Below are positions 27,877-38,960 of a DNA stretch of 64,000 nt, one piece after another (within the stretch, counting starts at the first letter, position 1; each line of letters begins with the position of its first letter). A program made the position numbers and the translations under genes. The stretch covers positions 496,001-560,000 of the forward strand of contig NC_018217.1 in NCBI RefSeq assembly GCF_000219625.1, in the 5' to 3' direction. Below the pieces are notes generated by a model that searched no databases, was not told the origin of the DNA, and saw only the letters and a list, made by a program, of their open reading frames with translations. This DNA is from Zymoseptoria tritici IPO323 (lineage: Eukaryota; Ascomycota; Dothideomycetes; Mycosphaerellales; Mycosphaerellaceae).

Positions 27877-29025
27877 TCACTCGTCCTCTTCTCTCCGTAT
27901 AGCCGCCTCGATTCGCTCCGTCATGACGGTCGATGCTGCTTCTTGCACACCGTCGCCTTGCTCCACGATCTCATCATCCCCCACCATCTCATGCCGCACT
28001 TCTTCCGTCCCACCCTTCATCTCCATTCCCATGCCCTCCAAGAACTCCTCCGCCTTTCTCCTCGAATTTCTCTCCCTGACCTCCTCTCTTCTCTTCTCAA
28101 TCAGTGCCCTCCTCTCACCCAGCTTACTTTCTCTCTCCTTCCTCATCTTCTCCGTCTCCGCTCTCTCCCTCTCCAACCCTGCCATTTGCTCCTTCCTAAC
28201 GCTTTCATCTGCATCAAATTGAAAGAAACCAGTACCCTTAGTTCTGACCTCTTTCCTCCCATCGAAATGCTCCTCCGGCGGCGGTGTCAAACTCCGATCC
28301 CTCTTCTTCGCCAATTCCGCCATTTGCGCAGCCCGCGGCTCGTCCGGATCAAACGCTTGATGCTGAATCGTATCCCCGTAAATCACACTCGAAGGCGCCA
28401 CAGGGCGGGCGGTGAAGCGATCATCCGCCGGCGGCGCATTGTTCGCTCTGTCGATGGCGGTTCGAGCGCGCAAGGCATCGAGTTTCGTACCCTTGCGTGT
28501 GCGACCAAATTCATCAATATACTCCACTTCCTCTTGCGGTGTATCGCCGTCTTCTGAGCCGTTATCAGACGAGCTATCCTCCCTGCCCTCTGCTCGTGCT
28601 TCCGCCCATTTCGTGTCAAAGTCCACCGCATACCGTTCATCTGCGTCCTCCACATCACCGCGTTTCATCGCTGCGTATAGCCGTGCTTTCTCCTCCATTT
28701 TGCGCTTACTCCGTTCCCACACATCTTTTCCCAGTGCTTCTCCATTCGTGGTATGCTTTTGAGCGAAAGTTCCGGAGACATCGGCTTCGAGATCGCGTTT
28801 GGCCCGCTTGGCGGTGTTGCGATTGTGGGTCGTGAAGATGTCGTCTTTCTTGCGAGGACGAGAGCGTGCGGGCGCGGGTTTGGAGTTGTCTTTGGTGGTG
28901 GACGAGCCGATGAGAGAGCTTAGTTGGGAGGTAAAGGAGAGGGTGGTGGAGGAGGATATTTCTTTGCCGGCATTGAGGTTGCGTTTGCGGGAGAGACCCG
29001 GGTAGAGAGCGTCTTTGGAGGCCAT
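27877..29025 (-). CDS. CCDC174-family protein
   Basis: A single exon of 382 residues, starting at 29025 (MASKDALYPGLSRKR); an upstream ATG in the same frame adds 35 unlikely residues. Features are a conserved N-terminal SSTTLSFTSQLSSLIGSS segment, a basic KRAKRDLE region, VWERSKRKMEEKARLYAAMKRG near residue 105, the acidic EEVEYIDEFGRTRKGT motif near 170, and a long charged coiled coil rich in Arg, Glu and Lys from about 275 to the end. This arrangement fits the CCDC174 (DUF4078) family, nuclear proteins linked to RNA processing in animals. The convergent end lies only 68 bp from the sulfotransferase-like stop. Confidence 0.8.
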   Translation of the reverse strand: MASKDALYPGLSRKRNLNAGKEISSSTTLSFTSQLSSLIGSSTTKDNSKPAPARSRPRKKDDIFTTHNRNTAKRAKRDLEADVSGTFAQKHTTNGEALGKDVWERSKRKMEEKARLYAAMKRGDVEDADERYAVDFDTKWAEARAEGREDSSSDNGSEDGDTPQEEVEYIDEFGRTRKGTKLDALRARTAIDRANNAPPADDRFTARPVAPSSVIYGDTIQHQAFDPDEPRAAQMAELAKKRDRSLTPPPEEHFDGRKEVRTKGTGFFQFDADESVRKEQMAGLERERAETEKMRKERESKLGERRALIEKRREEVRERNSRRKAEEFLEGMGMEMKGGTEEVRHEMVGDDEIVEQGDGVQEAASTVMTERIEAAIRREEDE

Positions 29026-30005
29026 GGTGGGATAGAGAGTGAGGATGGTGGCGGAGGTGGAAGATGGAAGTGAATGAAGATGGAGCTGGACGAGAGAGTT
29101 GTGGGGTGGGGGCTTTTTGGAGCATTGCACGGATTGGGTCTAGTGCGGACAGGAAGTGGATCGTGTTTCGATGAATTATTGGTGCGACTTTCTTAAACCA
29201 ACGACCCGGTCCTCGGAACACCTACAAGCGGATGTCAGGCATAAGACTCGATGGCCAACAAAGTGAGAGCAAATCGCGCTACGATCTTTCCCAATCGTCA
29301 CCAACTGACGGCTGGTCGCTGGGAACGAGTCCGTGGAACCAACACCTCAGATGTGACCGCCAGGACACATACAATCGAGTCGCAGAGCCGGTGGTGATTT
29401 ACGCTATTGCAATGGTATTGACATGGGCTTGGTCTTGCCCGTTCGTCGTGAATACAAGGGAGATATCAGGTTCGGAGGGGCCGTCCGGACGGCCTTTCAG
29501 CGCTTGCAAGGCTTTTAGCAGGCTCTAAACCCGCACATCAAGGGCACCTTGGATGTGACATGGTTTAAGTGGGTCGTATCGCTTGTTCGTGTTGTGCGAT
29601 ATCAACAAAGGTAAATGAGCAATCTACTAAGCTTCTGGGAGCACTTCGGAAGCCTTTTGCGAGACGACGAAATCTTTTGCTGGGTGCAAAAGGAGCCAGG
29701 CCATTCTCGATAGATATGTGAGGACCAAGAGCGAGGGAAGCGACACACAAGATACGTGCTTCTCCGAGTCTGGTGTCTTGACAGCCTCCTAGTCCGGACT
29801 TGCGGAAGTCCATGTTGCCGAAGAACACAAGGCGAGAGATAATTCTAGGCACAAGGTCCTACCTAGGCATATTAGTTCACTGGTAGAGATTGCTAGAGTA
29901 TCTGCACGGCCACCGACTCCGACGCGGATAGCTCGCAACAAAGATAGAGCATACCGTGGGAAATGGAAGCCTTGCCGTCATTTGCCGACGCTGGGCACGT
30001 GTTGT
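29026..30005. other. Intergenic, nothing recognised
   Basis: About 1 kb between CCDC174 and the duplicated block upstream of the small secreted protein. Short ORFs are not supported. Confidence 0.45.
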
Positions 30006-30165
30006 GCCGAAATTAGAGATTCTCAATCCCTGATCCATTAAGCCGGCAGGATAGTGCTCGTGTTCGCAGACTCGGATCAAAGGTAGAGCGTAGCGTAGTG
30101 CGATCAGCACGTCCGTCTTGTGCCCAAATTAGAAATTCGGAATCACTGATCCATGCAGCGACAGG
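30006..30165. repeat. Diverged direct repeat upstream of a secreted-protein gene
   Basis: TTGTGCCGAAATTAGAGATT...CTGATCCAT (from about 30002) recurs as TTGTGCCCAAATTAGAAATT...CTGATCCAT (from about 30119), each followed by a GGCAGGATAG or CGACAGGACAG block. The spacing is about 117 bp, with moderate divergence. Confidence 0.7.
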
Positions 30166-30176
30166 ACAGAGATGTG

Positions 30177-30183
30177 TATAAAG
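30177..30183 (+). promoter_or_regulatory. TATA box
   Basis: TATAAAG lies 121 bp upstream of the ATG at 30304, a plausible distance for a strongly regulated fungal gene. Confidence 0.6.
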
Positions 30184-30303
30184 GGCGCTGAGCAGAATGT
30201 CGAACGTGCAATCACTCGACCTTACTTCAAACACTTACGAGCACCACAATCGCACACCACAATCTTCAGGTCCATCGGCGTACAACAACTCCCTGCCGCA
30301 AAC

Positions 30304-30731
30304 ATGAAATCTACCATCGTCTTCGAACTCGCGGCCCTCGCGGCTGTTGCTCTATGCAACCCCTCGGGAAAGGACTTCACGCAACTGGAATTACCCGGCT
30401 GGGACGCAGGAGACAGACTGTTCCCGGCGAACGTTATCGAAGGATATCACGATGATTACAACAATCAAACGGCTAAGTCGTGGTCGCACCACGTCTTGGA
30501 ACGCTGCCGTACTTTCGAAGACGGCACGTCCACAATCTCATATTCCGGTAAGCATGTCGCTCATTTATCGAACGCTATCGTTTCCGCGACTGACTTTCTC
30601 TCATAGCGATCAACTCCGGTACACCGAAAGATCGATACTGGTTTGGCTTTTGTTTCCGAGGCGGCAGGACCACCGCGACGGATTACGTACTCGTCGACGG
30701 CGTTCAAGATTCGATTGTCTACACTATCTAG
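30304..30731 (+). CDS. Small secreted protein, effector-like
   Basis: Exons 30304-30547 and 30607-30731 (59-nt intron GTAAGC...CATAG) give 122 residues. The N-terminus MKSTIVFELAALAAVALC is a signal peptide. The mature chain has two Cys (ERCRTF and GFCFRG), one possible disulfide, and one N-glycosylation sequon (NNQT). There are no known domains, and without the splice the frame would end in the intron. It has a TATA box and a duplicated upstream block. Small size, secretion and lack of homology fit an effector candidate, but that is inference from form only. Confidence 0.7.
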
Positions 30732-31351
30732 TGGTGTACCTGTGCTCCGCAGCGCCCACAGTGGAGGAGATTGTGCGGGCTCGTCGAGGCAGCACGGTGG
30801 ATCATTGCTCCAGAAGAAGAAGAGATACCAGGAGGTTGTTGGAAGGTAGCTCTTGAAGGCAAGGACGGAAGGACGAAGGTATACAACATTCGGTCAGGTG
30901 AACTTTCCTCTGTATCTAGTCGCTTCATTGTATTGATTTGGCAACTTGTCTTTGCAACGGATGAACTGTGCAGCCATCGAGGCGGAACCTGTGGGCATTG
31001 TACGAGCGTGACTGTAAGGATTGTAACAAAGGCGGGAGATGAAGGCTGGCGAGCCGCGATTGGTGCTGCGTGGATGGGCTGCGGTAGATGCAGTGAATAA
31101 TCTACATGTTGATAGTGGTTGTGCGCTCCGTCAGAAGTTTGCTCTTGATAGCTGTCTCCTTCTGCTCTCTCTTGGTGCGGCTCTGTCTTGATATGTTCAG
31201 AGACATCCATCGCGGAGAACACAAGAAGACGCCGCCTAGTTCGGGAAGCTGATGTATTACCACGCGGATGTGAAGAATGGGTTATAGGGAGACCGAGTCT
31301 TTATGCTTCAAGATATTCTCTGATGGATGACCCATGGGCAGAGGAGTGGGC
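30732..31351. other. Intergenic, nothing recognised
   Basis: A 620-bp convergent spacer between the two small secreted-protein genes. No supported gene, repeat or RNA is found. Confidence 0.45.
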
Positions 31352-31763
31352 TTACCAAGTGGATGTCTGCATTTACACAGCTACGACGCTGCCTCGTTGC
31401 CGACAAGGCAGACGGCCAAAAGGCGAGTATCTTGCCTACTTTCAAAGAATGACTCACCTCGCAAGCCGACGAGCAGACGTCGCAGTGTTTGTCGTCCCGT
31501 TTAGGGATATGCTCTATTGCTGGATATGCTCTATTGCCGTGGTTGTCTGGATCTTTGGTAACGTCCTTGCCCTCGCGGGCCTTGATGGACCCCTCTTCCG
31601 GTGGCCAACGTCCATCGCCGTGGTCGTCTGGATCGTTGTAAAGAGCGTTGGCCTCGCGAGCATGGAGGGAGTTGTCGACGGCGACCGGCGCTGCTGCGAC
31701 ATTCCTGATCGCAAGGAAGACGATGATGCTTCCGACGCAACGCATAATGTGCGTGGTTGACAT
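31352..31763 (-). CDS. Small secreted precursor with a repeated peptide
   Basis: Exons are 31458-31763 and 31352-31366 (91-nt intron GTGAGT...TGCAG), ending in ETSTW and TAA; 106 residues. The start at 31763 gives a signal peptide (MRCVGSIIVFLAIRNVAAA). The mature part has two related blocks, NDPDDHGDGRWPPEEGSI and KDPDNHGNRAYPAIEHI, bordered by AR or KR residues (HAREA, KAREG, IPKRDD), then a Cys-rich tail KHCDVCSSAC. The layout resembles a Kex2-processed repeat-peptide precursor. Only one site is a true KR, so processing is uncertain. Confidence 0.65.
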
Positions 31764-33122
31764 TGCTGGTCCTGGTGGGTGATGCTGTCCTCGTGAGTGT
31801 TGTTGAGTGAAAAGGGGATGTTGCGATAGAATGTTAAGTAGCACTGCGTCTCGAAGTTGGCCTTTATGCGCCCTGAGTTGGGTGTGGTGCTAGGCTTCAC
31901 ACTGGTGGCCTGATGTGGGAGAAACGATGTAATTCGGCTTGGATCAGCTCATGCGTATCGAGTACAAGGACCTTGGTCAGGAGGCTGACACAGTCTGACT
32001 CTACAGGACGTGTTCACAAGACCTGAGAACGGCCGCGGGAAATCGTTGAGGTGATGTGACGATGGCTGCTCCAGCACAAGCTGATGTTGTTGACAGGCAA
32101 CGATTGTCGGGTTGCTAGTGCACAAACAGACAGTTCCGCCTTTCGACCTCGCCCGTCTTCACGGCACCAACGATTGTCACTCCATCCATGCCCCCGCCGA
32201 TGCCTGCGCCTCGGCAAATTGCTTGCTCCAGGGCTAAGACTCCACAATATCCCTGCCGAAACCTTGACTCGGCAAATGTCGTGATTTGTTCGAGCTCGCA
32301 TCGGCACGGAAGAAGTATTGGTATCACACTCAGGGACCGAACACTGATTACTGCTTTGGACATAGGACTTGGACCTCCAAATCAAATGAAGTGCAGCGGT
32401 CTGGGCTCCACAAGTATTTGACATCGAACGATCAACCTGCATCGACAAAGCAAGATTGATGAGCCAATTCCAACAATGTGCACTGCTTTTGGCTCAAGTA
32501 TTCCCGTGTCCATCACACGAACCATTAGGCTTTGACGGAGATTGCTGTCATGGTTCAAAGAATACCGAGCACTCATCGCAACAGGGTCATCTGCGCGCCA
32601 CGCACGCTGTGTGCTCAGTCCAAACTGGGCATCCATGTTCGTGCTCCCTGCGGCAAGGCATGGATCCTTGCACAAATCGTGGAATGTATCGGCTGCGGTA
32701 GCTATCCTCGCGCTTCGACCCGGAACAGCGATAACGATCCGTAAATTGGCTCTGTTGCGGAAACGAGGCACATCGCAGCATTTGAACCGTCACGACACAA
32801 TCAAGACGATGTTCGAGCTACGGTGAAAAGGCTGCACGCAAGAAGTTACCTTGGGAACATCCATTGTCTTCATTCGACTTTGCTGGGTGTGGTCGTGTTC
32901 CTGTATGCTGGTTCACCTTTCGGAGGCATGCTCGAGCGGACCATCACGAGAAATTTGATGTCTGGCCCGAGAGGCGCCGATTGAGATTCCGAGAGTAAGC
33001 ACTTGTTCTGTGTGCACGAGACAGGTCTGTACATGCCCCGCTGTCAGTATTCATTGTCTTACTCGTTCTCATCCTCCCTCTCCTCTCGACGCTGATCCTG
33101 CGCCGACGATCATTCTCCAACT
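31764..33122. other. Intergenic, nothing recognised
   Basis: About 1.36 kb without a supported gene. Several ORFs of 60-145 codons overlap each other on both strands and show no domain or splice logic. Confidence 0.45.
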
Positions 33123-36100
33123 ATGGTTAAGCGATCATTCAGGATCACGATCCTCTTCTTGCTCTCTGCTCTGCTGCAGCTTGGAAATGGCGTTGGTGTG
33201 CCCCTGCATCACCACCAGACCCCGCGGGACAAAACAATTCTGCCTTCAGGCCTCCAGAGGCCTCCACAGTCTCCCTATGTGTACAATGATACGGCCGAGT
33301 CGATTGAACGAATTTCGAAACTGATGGCTGCAAACGAGCGAGCTACGGTTCAAGCCATCTTGGATAGTGTCAAAGATCCCAAATATGCCACCTTTGAGAA
33401 CGTCGTACAACCATACTGTACTTCAGCCTTGATCGGAATAATTGAGACATGCGCTGACTTCGATTCAGATGACAAGGACAATGCCAACGCGGCGCTGTCG
33501 TTTCCACTCGGTGCCTACTCCCTCTCATCCGTGCCCGGTATTTATGACGCCGTGAGCAAATTAGACGACGACGTCGATGTTGTCATCACGGAGACTTTTT
33601 CGAACAAGGCCTTGACCGACCTCGTGGTCCATGTCTATCAGGCAAATCACGATGCAACGACCCTGAGCACCCTGAACGATGAACAATTGACCATTCTGGA
33701 GGACTTCTACTCATCTTTCGGGCTCCTGACTCTTGCACCCGCGCAGCGGGACCGGTACAATAACCTGACACAGCGCAATTACGACCTCCAAGATGAGTTT
33801 ACCAAGAACGCGGAGCAGCCAAAGTACGTATACTTCACAGCCGAGGAGCTTGATGGAGTGCCAGCAGATAGTCTTCAAACTCTCGAGAAAGCAAATGCCA
33901 CTGGCGAGAACGCAGGAAAGCTGCAGTACGACGTGCAGGTTGTGAGTCATCCGGAACGAAAAGCAAAGAGCATGTCTCGACGCCTATCCCTTCTTACGGA
34001 CTTCCAGACCACCTGCTGACTTCCCTTTCAAGTTTGACAAGTTCATCGCCGTGAATACCTATGCCGTGAACGAAACGACAAGGTACACGAACTTTCTCGC
34101 ACGAGATCGAATCGCACCGGAAAACGAATCTATCCTGAAGGAGATCCTCAAGACACAGCTCGAGATGGCACAGCTGTTCAACTACTCGTCATGGGCTGAT
34201 TTTACGTAAGTCCCGCGTCCTTTCCCAGAGCGTACGAGTCCTAACTCATGTGTGCAGCCTATCGAATACTATTGCTAGCAACACGACGACTGTGAACGCA
34301 TTCCTCCAGGACCTTCACACACATCTCACCGATGCCAGCAACAGGAATGTAGCAAGTATAGCTCAAGCGAAGTCGAAGGATACAGTGGTCAGTCCGGTGG
34401 GCGACAAGGACGTCGCCTACAGATGGGACTAGTAAATTTTCAGATCTCCTTGCTATCGGGAGATTGGCGACTGACCCATCGCAGCAACTACTACCCCGAA
34501 AAAGAGCGGCAAACCCTCTTCGACATCAATCAGGACAAGATCGCGGAGTACTTCCCAGCCAACGTGACTGTAAGTGCTCTGGATGGTAGAGAGTCTGCGG
34601 CGCAGACCCAGAGGCTGTCAATTTCGGGCTGCAAGCCGTTCCCGCCTATGCCTGAATAGATTGCTGTCAATATAGCTGACCTGTACACCGTTTGCATTTA
34701 GGTTCCCGCGATTCTTGAGTTTTACGGCGGTAAGATTGATATGCACCAGGCCTGCAGCTTAGTCCGAAATTGTTTTCCGGTCTATATCCGTAGGTCTAGG
34801 CTGTACAATCCTCCTGGCTGACCGTTCACTTTAATAGAGATCTTTAGCGTTCGTTACGACCGAATCACGGGCCTCGATGCCGATGCCTTGTCCCCAACTG
34901 GCAACGGCGGTGACTTGCTGTGGCACCCTGATGTGATGATGTACGCCGTCTGGGACGACTTTAAAGACTCCACCTGCAACACAACCAATGTCATAGACCC
35001 AGGCTTTCGCGGCTACCTGTAGGTTCGCCCACACACACTCTCTGACATCCGCTGACCTTGTACGCTTTTGTTTGCAGGTACCTCGACCTCTTCTACCGCG
35101 AGGGTGTCAAAGATGGTCACGATTCGAATGAGCAGAATATTTTCCCAGGTTATACCAAGCCCGACGGCTCTCGAGTGCATCCAGCGTCGCGTGTGATGAT
35201 GAATCTTCACAAAAGTGACCAGGAGGACATCAAGCCGTCCCTCATTCCTTATCGCGAACTTCCCGGACTCATGCACGAACTTGGTATGGTCATACGAGAG
35301 TCAATGTTCATGATCACGATCTGACGTATCAATCAGGGCACTGCATGCACGACGTCTTGTCCGTCACCAACTACGCTCGCACAATAGGAACATCTGTTCC
35401 CATTGACTTCGTTGAGGTAAGTAGGGCTGTGAAGATTTGCTGTGCAAACTAGGAAGATGTGAGAAGCGTCTGACAAACAACAAGTTCCCAAGTCAATTCA
35501 TGGAAAACTTCAGCCGGGTGCCTCAAGCTCTCCGACAGATTTCGAGACACTGGTCGTCTTTCTCGCCCCAAGCCGCCGAGGCGTGGAGAAAAGAACAATC
35601 AAACTCATCAAATAGCGCAGACGTTCCTCTTCCACCGGCGACCATGCCTGACGACATGATTGCCAACGTCATCAACTCGACCCGCGTCAATCTAGCAGCC
35701 GGCGAGATGAGGCAGATCATCTATGGCACGTGGGACCAAGAGCTGTTCCAACTGGCCAGCGCCGACGAAATCACCGCGCTCGATATCAGCGCTCGCTACA
35801 ACACCCTCTATCGCAACTTCAGCTCGCTTGGGGACCCCTCGGATCTCGGGCAAGACAAACATTGGGGCTTTTATCCTCTCAGCGACACGTCAGTCTACGC
35901 CTTGAGACCCATTCCGTCTCTGACCTTCAGCTAACACTCAGTCTTTGCCGAACAGCTTCCTAGCCAATCAATACGCCGGCACCTACTATGCCTATCAATG
36001 GTGTTTGTCCTACGCAGAAGACGTCTTCTTCACAGCATTTGCGGCCGATCCATTCAATAGTGACGTGGGAATGCGATACCGCACCCAGGTGCTGCAGCCG

Positions 36101-36196
36101 GGTTCTTCAACAGATCCAGTCATTGGCCTGAAGGAGTTTCTGGGCCGCGACCCAAATAACGAAGCATTCCTTGCGTACTTGGACATGTCTGTATGA
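33123..36196 (+). CDS. Secreted M3-family metallopeptidase (thimet oligopeptidase-like)
   Basis: Ten exons: 33123-33941, 34033-34205, 34258-34431, 34485-34569, 34702-34729, 34838-35018, 35078-35283, 35337-35416, 35485-35888, 35956-36196. All phases fit; 796 residues. The N-terminus (RITILFLLSALLQLGNGVG) is a signal peptide, unlike cytosolic saccharolysin or mitochondrial relatives. The zinc site HELGHCMHD is split after HEL by the intron at 35284. Downstream FPSQFMENF is the expected third-ligand helix, with Glu as ligand. The conserved C-terminal block has YAGTYYAYQW and FLGRDP. Family members cleave short peptides; a secreted form would degrade peptides outside the cell or in the vacuole. 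Confidence 0.88.
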
Positions 36197-36615
36197 TTGT
36201 CGCAATGCACAAATTCGGTCTAGTGCGGGCCGACGAAGGTGGAACGGCTTTGAGTGAATTGCTTCTGAGACGATACCGAACGACTTCTTTTCCTCCAAAA
36301 GAAAGATGCCACACACGCTCATCTGTCCGGTTGTCAGGTCCCATCTGCAAAAATTCTCACAGCACTTCGGCAAGTCAGGGACAAAAGGCAAAAACATACA
36401 ACACTACGGATTCCCCAATTGTCACCAACTTGAGTACTAGTGTAGCGATTAGATGGTTATCAATGGCTGATCGGACGGGAAGCCGATTTTTCATCTATCT
36501 GTGGTCGTATGTGCTTATGGTAGCGTCGAAGTAATTTATATTCCTTTGAAACTGAAGGGAGGTAGAACTGTGGAGCCATTCGAATTCGCAGAACACAGGC
36601 GTCTCACTCCTTCCT

Positions 36616-37537
36616 TCACGACTGGTCCCACTTCAACTTGAACCTTCCCTCCGACTTCTGGTAACTCCTCAAGCAATCCACAACCTCCTCACCCGTCCTC
36701 GCCTCAACCATGATGTTTTCGTTCGACTTGCTCACAAACCCCTCGCCCACCGCCGTCTTGACCCAACTAATAATCCCATCCCAGTATCCCTCCACATTGT
36801 ACAGCACCACCGCTCTCTCGTGGATTCCCAATTGGTTCCACGTCACAACTTCCATCAATTCCTCCAGAGTCCCATACCCACCACTCAAGGCCACAAAACC
36901 TCCTCCACTACCCGACTCGATGACTTCTCTTGCCATCATCTGCTTCCTCGAATGCATATCCTGAAAAGCAAAGAGTACAAGGTCAGCGAAGGTCGTAGAC
37001 ATCTAGGAATGGAAGAAGGGGCCAGACACCCGAGACAAACTCGGACCACGCGGGCGTTCTACACTTCTGGTTCTTACCTCAACAACGCTGATTCGTCCGT
37101 AGACGCTCTCATCAATCACGCTCTTCACCTGCATTGGCGTTTTCATTGCATTGCCATTCTCCTGCTGTAGTTCACCTGCGGCCTTCTCCCCGTTGCAATC
37201 ATCTCGCTCCCCGCGGAGGAGTGCTTCGGGAATTACGCCATGCACGGCGTCAGGACCGGAGAGCGAGACGAGGGTCTTGGCGATCTCGCCCATGACGCCG
37301 TATGTACCGCCGCCGTAGACGAGGCGGATGCCGTGGGCGTGGAAAGCTTTGGCGAGCTCGCGGGCGGCTGCGAGATGCGCCGGAGAAGCACCTGAGGAGG
37401 CACCGCAGCTGGATGATGTTAGTGGGCGTTTGAGGAACAAACATTATCGATGGGACTTGCAAGACACAGACAGTGGGTGGTCTGTCAGATATTTTGGATG
37501 TAGTTTTTGGTTCATCGGCTCCGGGAATTGCGGACAT
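36616..37537 (-). CDS. LOG-family phosphoribohydrolase (cytokinin-activating type)
   Basis: Exons are 37461-37537, 37078-37408 and 36616-36960; 250 residues. Intron 1 (37409-37460) uses a GC donor (GCAAGT...CCAG), which joins TVCVF to CGASSG, the family start. Intron 2 (36961-37077) joins SVVE to DMHSRK. Motifs: CGASSG, LVYGGGTYGVMGE near residue 63, DMHSRKQMM near 138, and SGGYGTLEE near 158 (the family consensus is PGGxGTxxE, so Pro is replaced by Ser). LOG enzymes remove ribose 5-phosphate from cytokinin nucleotides to free the active base. A gene for the preceding step, IPT, lies 2.2 kb away and diverges from it. Confidence 0.87.
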
Positions 37538-38282
37538 GTCGAAGATCTTGTGTGTTCTTTGTATAAAGGTGGCTTGGTCGTAGTCAAGAAGTGCGAAGCG
37601 CGAAGTGTAGCGAGGGTGTCTGGTGGAATGAACGGGAGAAAGTGGTGAGATATAAGAGGATAGTGTTCGGGCTGTGAGCAAGATTTTGACGATGAGCAGG
37701 CCGATGCGTTCATACGCTGTCTATCCGGCTCAGCCTTTTCTGCTCCAGAATCGCAGCCGAAGACAATCTGGACGATAGGTGAGGGCGTCTGGATCCTGAA
37801 GAACGTGGGGTGCGCAGTGCCGTCTCGAACGCTACGGAAACGCACATCGTCCGAATGCACGAGCCGACCCTCCTCCGCTCCCGAGTCCCCGCTAAACTTT
37901 CTGTCGTGCAAACAGCATGCGAACGCATTGGAACGTTCACCATTCAGGCCCGGCCGGAGGTCCGCTGTCTGAGCCCCGGACAGGGGACCAATGCGTCTCT
38001 GCGAGTAGGATCTCTTCCATCCAAGCCGACATGCGGCAGTACTTTGTCCTGCTCCATCTTGTTCCGAACAGGGACAGTCGCAAATTGTTTGAACTCCTTG
38101 TCAACAGGCCTCGAACGGCAGTTCGGGCGCGGACGTTGAGCACTCCGATACGTCAACGGCTGTACATTGGCACGGAAGTATCGATGATACTCAAGGTTGG
38201 GTCACTGATGCTTGCTGCGGAGCTGTACAGCCTCATTCTGAAGCAAGCATCGAGGTCCGCCCCTTGAGGATGACACCAACCC
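37538..38282. promoter_or_regulatory. Left part of the LOG-IPT divergent intergenic region
   Basis: LOG and IPT diverge from this 2.2-kb spacer. No gene is supported in it. This part contains no clear site besides short ORFs in competing frames. Confidence 0.4.
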
Positions 38283-38424
38283 TCCCGTATTCATGTTCGA
38301 GACCCGTCGAAGAGCACTATCATCTTGCTGATCGCGTTCTCAGCATAAGCACACACTTACTGTAAGAATGAGCAAGGTTGCAGATGATGTTGCTCTTCGA
38401 CGGGTCTCGAACATGAATACGGGA
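38283..38424. repeat. Perfect 34-bp inverted repeat with 74-bp loop
   Basis: The left arm 38283-38316 (beginning TCCCGTATTCATGTTCGAGA) and the right arm 38391-38424 are exact reverse complements over 34 bp. The loop holds a minor stem GCTGA...TCAGC. It lies alone between LOG and IPT. No target-site duplication is obvious. It could be a MITE-like remnant, a hairpin or a regulatory element. Confidence 0.9.
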
Positions 38425-38960
38425 TCGAGGTAATGGATCCCTCTCCTAGCTTTCTTTCCGGGCGAGCTTGAGCGGTAGTAAGAAGAGGAAAGGACTATTT
38501 TCGGCTCAACTATGGGAGATTTCTTTCCGTGACGTCGGCGCCGGCAGTCAGAGGAATGCAGGTCTTGGACGATGCTTCGCAGGGCATCTTGCCGCTGATG
38601 CTACAACCTGTATCCTGCATACGGGAATAGCGCGGACAGTCGACAAAGTCTATCTACCCTGCTTGAGCACATTTCGGCAGTTGATCGAGAGCTCGCACTG
38701 GCACGGAAAGGCCGGTAACACGCCCAAGGGGCTATGTACTACTTCTTGCTTTTGGTCCAGGTGTTGTAGAAATATCAAAGCAAGAATCAATGTTCGCTCC
38801 CTGTGCTGTGATGATGACACCGAAAGTTCCGAGCTAATGTAAGCTGCTAATGTAAGCTCAAGGAGGCGGGAACGGTAACATCTGCCGAGGACAGGGGTGA
38901 GCGAGGTTACTGACAGCGAACACCAAGTCATGGATGCACGACAGCATTTGTGCATTTGTG

